11,238 bases of DNA from positions 1 to 11,238 of the forward strand of contig JADZDV010000538.1 of assembly GCA_020850915.1 (NCBI GenBank). Reading direction: 5' to 3'. Under the pieces are notes generated by a model, which saw only the letters and a list, made by a program, of their open reading frames with translations, made no database searches and was not told the origin of the DNA. Below, in pieces: positions 1 to 7,505 of this stretch (the first letter of the stretch is position 1; each line of letters begins with the position of its first letter). This DNA is from Chloroflexota bacterium (GTDB lineage Bacteria > Chloroflexota > UBA6077 > JADZDV01). The translations under genes were made by a program, and so were the position numbers.

Positions 1-541
1 CCATGTACTTCCGCGCGACCGAGACGACCAGACGGAGGTTGGACTCCAGCAGCCGACGCCGGGCCGCCTCGCCCTCCTGGGCCTCGATCTCGAGCCGGTG
101 CGCTTCCCGCGGCGAGAGGCCACCCGTTGCCAGCTTCTTCTTGGCCGCGTTGCCTCGCTCCAGCGCGCGCGCCAGCTCGACCTCCTCTTCGGCGGTCAGC
201 AGCGCGACCTGGCTGATGTCCCGCAGGTAGATCGCGGCCGGGGTCTCTGGCGCATAGTCGTCCGGCCGGAACAACCGGGTCGGAAGAGTGTCTACGTCCT
301 CGTCAACCTCGTCAAGGTCCTCCGGCTCGTCGACACGGGACATGCCGCCCCAGGCCGACGGCTCCTCGTCGCGGTCCACTGTGACGCCGGCCTCGGCCAG
401 CATCTCTTCTACTTGATCCACGTCCACCGGCGAATGAGTCGCCGAAGCCATAACATCCCACAACACGACCGTTCGGGTCTCCCGAATCCTCTCTAGTAGC
501 GCCAGCCTCTTCTGCCGACGCTGCTGTTCCGTCCCGTTCAA
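1..541 (-). CDS. rpoD: Primary sigma factor RpoD/SigA, N-terminal part (cut by left edge)
   Basis: Sigma-70 family primary sigma factor, which directs RNA polymerase to housekeeping promoters. The 180 visible codons show a region 1.1-like helical segment (about residues 10-55, with VDQVEEMLAEAGVTV), an acidic linker (about 56-87), region 1.2 (about 98-130, with IYLRDISQVALLTAEEEVEL), and the start of region 2.1 (about 161-180, with LLESNLRLVVSVARKYM). The remainder, including the promoter-binding regions, lies beyond the left edge. I chose the TTG at 539-541 because GAAGGGGG sits 8 bases upstream (550-557), the frame closes with TGA at 575-577, and the region 1.1 homology begins before the first in-frame ATG (449-451), which has no good ribosome binding site. 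The gene runs in the same direction as ffh but is 111 bases away, so it may have its own promoter. The family is certain; primary rather than alternative sigma is inferred from region 1.1 and the acidic linker. Confidence 0.9.
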   Translation of the reverse strand, partial: MNGTEQQRRQKRLALLERIRETRTVVLWDVMASATHSPVDVDQVEEMLAEAGVTVDRDEEPSAWGGMSRVDEPEDLDEVDEDVDTLPTRLFRPDDYAPETPAAIYLRDISQVALLTAEEEVELARALERGNAAKKKLATGGLSPREAHRLEIEAQEGEAARRRLLESNLRLVVSVARKYM

Positions 542-549
542 TGCTCGGG

Positions 550-557
550 CCCCCTTC
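550..557 (-). promoter_or_regulatory. Ribosome binding site for the rpoD TTG start
   Basis: The minus strand reads GAAGGGGG here, 8 bases before the TTG at 539-541. It is the main evidence for that non-ATG start. Confidence 0.5.
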
Positions 558-579
558 GAGCACGCGGATGCAATCATTC

Positions 580-608
580 ATCATGGCGTTTCGCAAAGGG
601 CACGGCAA
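580..608 (-). promoter_or_regulatory. Possible sigma-70 promoter for rpoD
   Basis: On the minus strand TTGCCG (603-608) and CATGAT (580-585) are separated by 17 bases. Each matches the -35 and -10 consensus at four of six positions. The implied transcript start, near 573, would give a leader of about 30 bases before the TTG start. The position is sensible, but the match is moderate and it could be chance. Confidence 0.3.
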
Positions 609-623
609 GTAATGTGCCGCGCG

Positions 624-639
624 CGGGCATCGTTGCCCG
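624..639 (-). terminator. GC-rich hairpin just after ffh, possible terminator lacking a U-tract
   Basis: A perfect 6-bp inverted repeat (CGGGCA / TGCCCG) with a 4-base loop lies 13 bases past the ffh stop codon. No run of T follows on the minus strand, so it does not meet the usual intrinsic terminator pattern. It may end the operon inefficiently, protect the 3' end, or be chance in GC-rich DNA. Confidence 0.25.
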
Positions 640-652
640 GGGGCGAGGCTGC

Positions 653-2023
653 TTACCTCAGGCCTGGTGGCCAGCCCGCGCCCAGGTTTGGCATGTTCCT
701 CAACTGCTTCATTCCCTTTTTCTTTCCTGTCTGGGCGCTCATCTGCTTCAAGAACTGCTGCATCTGTTTGAACTGATTCAGCAGTTGGTTTATTTCCGCC
801 TGGTTGGTCCCGCTGCCAGTAGCGATCCGTTTCTTTCGGCTGCGTCCGATGATCTCTGGATGCCGCCGCTCCTCCTTCGTCATCGAGAGGATGATCGCCT
901 CCATCCGCTTGAACTGCTTGTCTTCGAAGCTCAGGGCCTGGTCGCCCTTGAGAACGCGAGACATTCCCGGGATCATGCCCAGAATCTGCTCCAGCGGTCC
1001 CATCCTCTTGACCATCGAGAGCTGCTCCAGCATGTCCTCTAGATCAAAGCTGGCCGAACGAATCTTCTTTTCCAGCGCCCGGGCCCGGTCGTGGTCGACG
1101 TTCTCCTGCGCCCGCTCGATCAAGCTCAGGACGTCTCCCATGCCGAGGATGCGCGAGGCGATCCGGTCCGGGTAGAACTGCTCCAGCCCGTCCAGCTTCT
1201 CGCTCACCCCCACGAACTTGATCGGCACGCCGATCACCGAGCGCAGCGACAGCGCGGCGCCGCCGCGCGCATCGCCGTCCATCTTCGTCAGGACTACCCC
1301 TGAGATGCCGACGCGCTGGTTGAACGTTTCCGCGACCTGGACGACCACCTGGCCGGTCATCGCATCGGCGACGAAGAGCACTTCGTCCGGGTCTACCCGC
1401 CGCTTCATGTCGTTCAGCTCGTTCATCAGCGAGTCGTCAATGTGCAGGCGACCGGCCGTGTCGAGGATGACGTAGTTCAGGCCCTGGTTGTGTGCCTCCT
1501 TGACTGCCGCCTGCGCCAGCTCAGGCGGTTGTTGACGCTCGTTCGTGAAGACCGGCACGCCGAGCTGTTGACCCAGCGTCTGGAGCTGCCGGATGGCCGC
1601 CGGACGATAGGGATCACAGGCGACCAGGAGCGGCCGCTGGCCCTGCTTTTTCAACAGACCGGCGAGCTTGCCTGCTGTCGTCGTCTTCCCCGAGCCCTGG
1701 AGACCGACAAGCATCACCACGGTCGGCGGATTGGACGCCATGCTCAGCCGCGCCGCGCCGCCGCCGAGGGTCTCGACAAGCTGCTCGTTGACGATCTTGA
1801 CGACGTGCTGCGCCGGTGTCAGGCTCCTGAGCACTTCGTCACCCACCGCCCGCTCTCGGACGGCGGCCACGAACGACTTGACGACCCTGAAGTTAACGTC
1901 GGCGCCGAGCAGTGCAACGCGGACCTCCTTGAGGGCCTCGCCGACATCCGCCTCCGTGAGTCTGCCCTTGCGTCCAAGGCGCGCAAAGACATCCTGCAGT
2001 TTTTCAGATAGGCTCTCGAACAC
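653..2023 (-). CDS. ffh: Signal recognition particle protein Ffh (SRP54)
   Basis: GTPase subunit of the signal recognition particle. It binds SRP RNA and signal sequences of nascent membrane and secreted proteins and delivers ribosomes to FtsY at the membrane. The 456-residue protein has the helical N domain (about 1-95), the NG-type GTPase domain with the P-loop GLQGSGKT at 107-114, DTAGR at 188-192, TKMD at 246-249 and DGDARGGAALS just after it, then the M domain (about 325-440) with KRMGPLEQILGMIPGM and the RNA-binding RKKRIATGSGT segment. Length is normal. The tail after about residue 430 is short, with only a few methionines. The start is GTG at 2021-2023, giving the family N-terminus MFESLSEKLQ; a GAGAGG lies unusually close to it. 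The gene follows ftsY after 54 bases, so both GTPases that form the SRP-receptor complex are probably made from one transcript. Identity is secure. Confidence 0.97.
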   Translation of the reverse strand: MFESLSEKLQDVFARLGRKGRLTEADVGEALKEVRVALLGADVNFRVVKSFVAAVRERAVGDEVLRSLTPAQHVVKIVNEQLVETLGGGAARLSMASNPPTVVMLVGLQGSGKTTTAGKLAGLLKKQGQRPLLVACDPYRPAAIRQLQTLGQQLGVPVFTNERQQPPELAQAAVKEAHNQGLNYVILDTAGRLHIDDSLMNELNDMKRRVDPDEVLFVADAMTGQVVVQVAETFNQRVGISGVVLTKMDGDARGGAALSLRSVIGVPIKFVGVSEKLDGLEQFYPDRIASRILGMGDVLSLIERAQENVDHDRARALEKKIRSASFDLEDMLEQLSMVKRMGPLEQILGMIPGMSRVLKGDQALSFEDKQFKRMEAIILSMTKEERRHPEIIGRSRKKRIATGSGTNQAEINQLLNQFKQMQQFLKQMSAQTGKKKGMKQLRNMPNLGAGWPPGLR

Positions 2024-2077
2024 GCCTCTCGCTCGACTTCTCTGTGAGCCCTGCCGCGCCGACCAGCGAGCTTCGGG

Positions 2078-3010
2078 CTACTCGCTCCTCATCAGCGCGT
2101 CCACGAAGTCCTCCGAGTCGAACTCCGCCAGGTCGTCGATCGTTTCTCCCGTTCCGACGAACCGCAACGGCACGTCCAGGTCTTTAACGATGGAGAAGAC
2201 CACTCCGGCCCGCGCCGTGCCGTCCAGTTTTGCAACTGCTACGCCGTCAAGTCCCGCGATCTTAGCAAAATTCTGGGCCTGGAGCAGCCCATTCTGACCG
2301 GTTGTAGCGTCGAGAATGAGCAGACTCGCTACGCGATCGGCGCCCTGGCGGTCCACAACTCGGCGGATCTTCTTCAGCTCTTCCATCAGATTGAACTTTG
2401 TGTGCAGTCGCCCCGCGGTATCGACGATGAGCAGGTCAGCACTCCGCGCTCGCGCCGCGGAGATGGCGTCGAACACAACTGAGCCCGGGTCAGCGCCTGG
2501 CTGATGGGCGATCACCGGGACGTTCGCACGCTCCCCCCAGATCTTGAGCTGGTCGATCGCCGCGGCTCGGAACGTGTCCCCCGCTGCCAGTACAACGGAC
2601 CATCCCTGGTCCCGGTAGTGTTTCGCAAGCTTGGCGATCGTCGTGGTCTTGCCGACGCCGTTCACGCCGATGACGAGCAGGACGTTCAAGCCGCCTTTCT
2701 CGAGCAGCGGTCTGGGCTCAGGCTCTTCGAGGCTCGCCACCAGCTCGTCGCGAAGGGCGACGCGCAGATCGGCCGCATCCGTGACCGCGCCGTGCTGGAC
2801 CCAGTCCTGGAGCTGAGAGATCACTCGGTCGGTCGTCTCGACGCCGACGTCGGCCGCGATCAGCAGCTCGCCGAGCTCGTCCCACAGCTCCTGGTCGATC
2901 TGCTCCCGGTCGAACAACTGGGAGATGCGACCGAAAAAAGACTGGCGAGTCCTCTGGACGCCCTTATTGAATCGAAAGAGACGACTGAACACCATCGCGG
3001 GATGATCCAT
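2078..3010 (-). CDS. ftsY: Signal recognition particle receptor FtsY
   Basis: Membrane-associated SRP receptor GTPase, partner of Ffh in co-translational targeting. The 310-residue protein has the helical N domain (about 20-95, with [18 protein letters not shown]) and the GTPase domain: P-loop GVNGVGKT at 115-122, [12 protein letters not shown] at 144-155, DTAGR at 197-201, AKLDG at 260-264, and the C-terminal [11 protein letters not shown] typical of FtsY. The long acidic A domain of E. coli FtsY is absent, as in many Gram-positive-type bacteria, so membrane contact probably depends on the short basic/hydrophobic N-terminus ([12 protein letters not shown]). The segment after the G4 motif reads GTARAG where GTAKGG is usual. 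The ATG at 3008-3010 is taken here; the ATG at 2993-2995 (MVFSRLF...) is equally likely and gives 305 residues. The gene overlaps the 3' end of smc by 47 or 32 bases, which suggests translational coupling. Confidence 0.96.
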   Translation of the reverse strand: MDHPAMVFSRLFRFNKGVQRTRQSFFGRISQLFDREQIDQELWDELGELLIAADVGVETTDRVISQLQDWVQHGAVTDAADLRVALRDELVASLEEPEPRPLLEKGGLNVLLVIGVNGVGKTTTIAKLAKHYRDQGWSVVLAAGDTFRAAAIDQLKIWGERANVPVIAHQPGADPGSVVFDAISAARARSADLLIVDTAGRLHTKFNLMEELKKIRRVVDRQGADRVASLLILDATTGQNGLLQAQNFAKIAGLDGVAVAKLDGTARAGVVFSIVKDLDVPLRFVGTGETIDDLAEFDSEDFVDALMRSE

Positions 3011-6000
3011 TCTCCGAGTGAGGCGACGCCTGTCGCGGGCGGAGCGAGAGCACGGTCGTGACGCCGTCTCCGCCCATCGTGATTCCGTACAGCGCGCGGG
3101 CGATCTCCATGGTCGCCCTGTTGTGCGTGATCACGACGAACTGGGTCCGCGCTGCGTGCTCTTCGAGCAGGGTGGCGAACCGACGTGCGTTGGACTCGTC
3201 GAGGGCAGCATCGACCTCGTCCAGCACACAGAAGGGTAGTGGATTGATGGAGAGCAAGGCAAAGATCAGCGCCACCGACGTCAGCGAGCGCTCGCCGCCA
3301 GACAGACTCATGATCGATTGCAGCCGCTTGCCCGGCGGCTGCGCCACGATCTCAATGCCTGCGCGGAGGGGATCGGCCGGCTCGGTCAGGAGCAGGCGCG
3401 CGGTGCCCCCGCCAAACAGCCGTGCGAACACCGACTCGAGTGCCGCGTTGACCCGTGCGAATGCCTGGCTGAAGCCTTCTCGCATCAGCGCCTCCAGCTC
3501 GACGATGACCTGCTCCAGCTCCCGAATGGTGTGGTGCAGGTCGCTCTGCTGCGTTTGCAGGAATTCGAGCCGTCCTCGCACCGCCTGGTATTCAGCCACC
3601 ACGTCGTCGCTCACCCGGCCAATGCCTCGTAGCTCTCGCTGCTGCGCCATGATCCGCCGCCGGGTCCCGGCCATGTCGATTTCAGCCTCCGATTCCAGGT
3701 CGTCGGATTCGAGGCGGAGCTGCTCCGACCAGGGTAGCGGCTCGCTCGCCAGGAATTGGGGTTCTGGGACCTCCGCTCGCTCGTCTCCGTCAAGGCGACA
3801 CTGTCCATCTGCATTGAGCGAGACGCTACTCGGCGGCATCGGAACTGTTTCGCCGCCGCTCGGCGAGCGACTGTCCGTGGGGAGGCGAAGCTGGACTTCA
3901 CCAGACTGCTCGGAAACACCCCACTCGAGGGCGAAGCTATCCGCTTCTTCACAGACACGCCGTAGCTCCGCGAGGGCCTCCCGCTCCAGCAACAGCGTGT
4001 GCTCGCGCGTATCGAGCGCTTCGCTGAGCGACGCGCGCACCACGCGCAGCTCCGCGTTCAGCGGCCGCATGGCGAGCGAGATGGCTTGCCGCTCAGCCTG
4101 AGTTCTGGCGGCCTCAGCCTCGTGTCGCTCCAGCTTGTCGCGAAGGGCTTCCGCCTCGCATTCCAGCCCGACGGTCGACTCTCCCAGGCGCTGCGCCGAG
4201 TCCACCAGGCGCTCGCGCTGCTCTCGAGCCTGAGCGGCCTCATCTCTCGCGCGTTTCGCGTCGCGCTGCTGGCGCTCGACGGCCTGCGTGCTTGCCCGAC
4301 GACTGGACTCGGCCTGCGCGTGCTCCGAGCGCAGGCGCTCGCGTCTGGAGACCTCCTGCTGCCAGACTTGCTGCGCGGCCAGCAGCTCGGCCTCCGCCCT
4401 GGATTCGTCTGCTCGTAGCCGCTCCAGCCGCTGGTCAAGGTGGGCGAGATGCTCGGCCGCCGCGAGCGCTTCGGCGGAGGCGATCTGCGCGGTGTCTTCT
4501 GGCAGCGCGGGCAGGCCCGCGAGGTCTTGCCGCGCGCGCCGAACCTCCTGCTCGCGCTCCTCCATCTGACGACGAACGAGCCGGACCTCCACCTGGGCCG
4601 CGGACCTCTGCTCGGCCGCTCGGCGCTGCGCGGCCTCCGCCCCAGTTGCTGCCTGCTCGGCCGTCAGGAGGGTTGCACGCGCACTCTGAGCAGTCTCCTC
4701 GAAGCGTTGTAGCTCTCCCTCGGCCTCCAACCGCCGTCGTCGAAGGCCCAGTATGCGCACCGCTCGATCGTCAACGCCGCGTGCAATACCCCCGTGCCAG
4801 TGGACTACCCAGCCATCCTCAGAGACGATTTGCCAGGGCTCTACGAATCCCTGGAGCTTCGCCGCGGCCGCGCGCGCGGCGGCGAAATCGGAAACGACGA
4901 GCGTCCAACGCAAGAGCGCTCGAAGGGGATGGTCGGCGGGCAAGCCATCCAGGCGGTCGAGCAGCCATTCAGCGCCATCGCCGGCCGACGCGTGCACGGC
5001 CGCGCGCGACGCGGGCGCGCTCGGCGACGTCGATTCGGGAAGGACTGATCGGCGCCCCGCGTCACCGGTCCCGAGCACCGTGCGCGGGTCGCCCGAGTCT
5101 GGGACGAGGCAGGCATCGGACCACTCGCCAATCGCCGCCGCGACGAGCGGCTCAACCTCCCGCGAGAAGGCGACCGACGTGGCCAACAGTGCTGCTGGGC
5201 GGTCGTCCGGCTGCGCTGCCTTCAGCTCACGCGTGACGGCGGCCAGCGCGGTCCGTGCCAGGGCAAGCTGCGCGGCGCGCTGATTGGTGGTGTCCCGGAG
5301 AGCCTGCAGACCGTCGCTCACCTGCTCTCGGTTGGCGCTAGCGTCCCGATACGCGGCGTCAGCGGCTTCGAAGACGCCTTCCGCGACCGCGGATCGCTCT
5401 CTGAGCGCGGCAAGCGACGCCTGGGCGGCAGTCAGGGTCGACCCGAGGACCGCCCGGCGAGAGGCGCGCTCGGCGGCGTGGCGAATGGCCGCTTCCTGAC
5501 GCGAGCGCGCCTCGACGACTCGCCGCTCGAGCGCTGCGCGCTCGCGAGAAGTCGTGGCGATCGTCTGCCGAATGCGCTCCAGGTCTTGCCGCGTATGCTG
5601 CACGGCGGATTCCGCGGTCCGCGCGGCCGCGACCGCTCCGATAAGCATCTGTTCGGCTTGCGCGACCAGGTCGTCGCTGTCCGGCGGCAAGGCGGCCAGC
5701 GCGGCTTCGGTCTCCGCCGCGCGCCCGTCCGCGCGGCTGGCGGCCGTCTCCAGCGACGCGATCTGCGCCTGCAGAAAGCCGAGACGCTCTCGGCTGGCAG
5801 CGAGGGCGCCGAGCGCCGCCTCGCGAGCACGGTGGATTTCGCTCAGGCGCTCGCGGGCTTCCTCAAGCCGGGTGTCGTGCGTCAGGAGCGTGTCTCCGTG
5901 ACGTCGAAGCTCCCGCTCCAGGCTCGCCGCGCGTGCCTCGATGCTCGCCACGGAGTCGCGTGCGCTGACCGCTTCGCGCGAGGCGTTTTCGACCGCCTGC

Positions 6001-6710
6001 CCAAGCTGAACCAGGCTGCGCCGGAACCAGGCGGTTGCTAGCCCAACCAGCTCATCGCGCCTGGAGCTGAACCGCTCAGCCCGCTCCGCCTGTCCCCGCA
6101 GGCGGCGCGCGTGGGGCTCCAGTTCGGCGACGACGTCCTGGGAGCGAGTGAGGTTCTGCTGGGCGGCGCTCAAGCGGCTCCGGGTCTCGTTGAGACGTGC
6201 CTGGTGCCGGCTGATATCGGCCGCGTGCTCCAGCACGGCCCGCCGCTCCTCGGGCCGCTGCATGACCAGCTCCTCTACCGCGCCCTGCCCGATGACCGTG
6301 TAGCCATCGGCATGCAGGCCCAGCTTCACGAGCGCCAAGACGACGTCCCGCAACCTGACCCGGGCGCCGTTGATCAGGTACTCGCTCTCCCCGTTGCGGA
6401 ACAGGCGCCGGGCTACACGGAGGTCGTGGTACGCCACGCCCATGCGCTCGCCCTCGTCCTGGAGCACGAGTGCAACTTCTGCCATGCCGACCGCGTGGCG
6501 CGACGACGAGCCAACAAAGATGACGTCCTCGGATCTCTTGCCGCGAAGGGTGCGAAGGCTCTGCTCGCCCAGGACCCAGCGGACGGCGTCGGCGACGTTG
6601 CTCTTACCGCTCCCATTGGGTCCAACCAGGACGGTGATCCCGCGGTCGAACTCGAACGTCACGCGCGACGGGAAGCTCTTGAACCCGTGCAGCTCGAGGC
6701 GCTTGAGCAA
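2964..6710 (-). CDS. smc: Chromosome segregation ATPase SMC
   Basis: Core ATPase of the bacterial condensin (with ScpA/ScpB), which loops and compacts DNA and helps separate sister chromosomes. The 1248-residue protein has an N-terminal half-head with Walker A GPNGSGKS (30-37) and Q-loop IGQG (140-143), a coiled coil (about 170-500), a hinge-position domain (about 502-653), a second coiled coil, and the C-terminal half-head with ABC signature LSGGER (1136-1141), Walker B VLDEVD (1162-1167) and ITHNRATMEIA. All ATP-site residues look intact. It is slightly longer than usual because of a non-coiled, acidic, Pro/Ser-rich stretch at about 930-1012. The hinge is weakly conserved, and the usual EEAAGIS motif after the Q-loop reads EHAADIS. 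The start is TTG at 6708-6710, forced by the rnc TAG stop in the same frame one codon upstream; no clear ribosome binding site is seen, so translation may depend on coupling to rnc. The 3' end overlaps ftsY. Confidence 0.96.
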   Translation of the reverse strand: MLKRLELHGFKSFPSRVTFEFDRGITVLVGPNGSGKSNVADAVRWVLGEQSLRTLRGKRSEDVIFVGSSSRHAVGMAEVALVLQDEGERMGVAYHDLRVARRLFRNGESEYLINGARVRLRDVVLALVKLGLHADGYTVIGQGAVEELVMQRPEERRAVLEHAADISRHQARLNETRSRLSAAQQNLTRSQDVVAELEPHARRLRGQAERAERFSSRRDELVGLATAWFRRSLVQLGQAVENASREAVSARDSVASIEARAASLERELRRHGDTLLTHDTRLEEARERLSEIHRAREAALGALAASRERLGFLQAQIASLETAASRADGRAAETEAALAALPPDSDDLVAQAEQMLIGAVAAARTAESAVQHTRQDLERIRQTIATTSRERAALERRVVEARSRQEAAIRHAAERASRRAVLGSTLTAAQASLAALRERSAVAEGVFEAADAAYRDASANREQVSDGLQALRDTTNQRAAQLALARTALAAVTRELKAAQPDDRPAALLATSVAFSREVEPLVAAAIGEWSDACLVPDSGDPRTVLGTGDAGRRSVLPESTSPSAPASRAAVHASAGDGAEWLLDRLDGLPADHPLRALLRWTLVVSDFAAARAAAAKLQGFVEPWQIVSEDGWVVHWHGGIARGVDDRAVRILGLRRRRLEAEGELQRFEETAQSARATLLTAEQAATGAEAAQRRAAEQRSAAQVEVRLVRRQMEEREQEVRRARQDLAGLPALPEDTAQIASAEALAAAEHLAHLDQRLERLRADESRAEAELLAAQQVWQQEVSRRERLRSEHAQAESSRRASTQAVERQQRDAKRARDEAAQAREQRERLVDSAQRLGESTVGLECEAEALRDKLERHEAEAARTQAERQAISLAMRPLNAELRVVRASLSEALDTREHTLLLEREALAELRRVCEEADSFALEWGVSEQSGEVQLRLPTDSRSPSGGETVPMPPSSVSLNADGQCRLDGDERAEVPEPQFLASEPLPWSEQLRLESDDLESEAEIDMAGTRRRIMAQQRELRGIGRVSDDVVAEYQAVRGRLEFLQTQQSDLHHTIRELEQVIVELEALMREGFSQAFARVNAALESVFARLFGGGTARLLLTEPADPLRAGIEIVAQPPGKRLQSIMSLSGGERSLTSVALIFALLSINPLPFCVLDEVDAALDESNARRFATLLEEHAARTQFVVITHNRATMEIARALYGITMGGDGVTTVLSLRPRQASPHSENGSSRDGVQSSLSIQ

Positions 6711-6713
6711 CGG

Positions 6714-7505
6714 CTAGTCCAGCGTGTCCGGCGCTGAGAGCGCCTCGCCGCCGGTGACGTGGAGCGCTCCGTCCGGGGTGCCGATCTCGTCGGCAGCCGC
6801 CTCTGGCATCGTCTCCAGGTCTTCCAGAGCTTGACTGGCCGCGGCCTGTTCGGCCTCCTGCTTGGTGCCGCCCGTCCCTGCTCTCACGAGCGACGGCCCG
6901 ACCCGGACTTCCACGGTGAACCATGGGTCGTGGCCCGGCCCCGTCACTTCGACGACGTGGTACGTGGGCACCTCTTCGAAGCGGCTCTGGCTGACCTGCT
7001 GCAGCCGTGACTTCGCATCCAGCGGGGTCGGGCCGGCGAACCGCGTCTTCAGCTCCCTGGTGACGAACGGGCGCAGGAAGGCGGTCACGCCGCGCACGCC
7101 CCGCTCGAGGTAGATCGCCCCCACCACCGCCTCGAACGTCCGGGCCATCAGCTTGGTGCGGCGGCTGGTGCTCTCGTCGCTCCGACCGAGCCTGACGAAT
7201 GTGTCCAGCTCCAGCTCCCTGGCCCAGTCTGCCAGTGTGGAGGCGCGCACCAGCCAGGTTCGCAGGAGCGTCAGATCGCCCTCGGTGGCGGCGGGGAGGC
7301 GGTCGTATAGGTAGCGCGCCACGACGGCGCCGATGATGGCGTCGCCCAGTCACTCCAGCCGTTCGTTGGACTCTCTCCCCTCGAAGCCGGGATCCCGCAA
7401 CAGGGAGCGATGCACCAGGGACTGGTCGAGCAGCTCCAGGTCTTTGAAGCGAACCCCGAGCCGCTCCTGCAGACGCTCGAGGCGCTGAAGATCGAGGTCG
7501 TTCAC
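6714..7505 (-). pseudogene. rnc: Ribonuclease III with an in-frame TGA and a lost catalytic aspartate
   Basis: RNase III cuts double-stranded RNA, notably in rRNA precursor processing. Read as 263 codons, the frame carries the nuclease domain (about 1-155) and a well-kept double-stranded-RNA-binding domain (about 163-231, with GTKQEAEQAAASQALEDL). Codon 52 is TGA (7350-7352), within the signature motif: NERLE, stop, LGDAIIG, where Phe or Trp normally stands. The frame stays open and homologous on both sides, so this is a single nonsense change, not a frameshift. Glutamates 48, 51 and 75 and Asp55, equivalents of E. coli E38, E41, E65 and D45, are present, as is Glu125 (E117). The equivalent of D114 is Arg122 (CGG, in MARTFEA), so metal binding should be impaired even if the stop is suppressed. 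The start is GTG at 7503-7505, overlapping the tldE stop as GTGA. A GTG at 7320-7322 could restart translation and give a 202-residue product lacking the N-terminal signature. Family assignment is firm; functional state is uncertain, and sequencing error at the TGA is possible. Confidence 0.85.

Noticed and set aside
312..608. ATG-started open frame of 98 codons on the minus strand overlapping the rpoD start
   Set aside because: It is in a different frame from the sigma-factor homology and its product is glycine/arginine-rich without family resemblance.
4292..5236. Long open frame of 314 codons on the plus strand, opposite smc
   Set aside because: The product is arginine/proline/alanine-rich with no recognisable domain, as expected from the antisense of a GC-rich coiled-coil gene.
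7350..7352. Selenocysteine insertion or UGA-as-tryptophan recoding at the rnc TGA
   Set aside because: The site is not a cysteine position, no obvious selenocysteine insertion hairpin follows, and nearby genes use TGG for Trp and TGA as a true stop.
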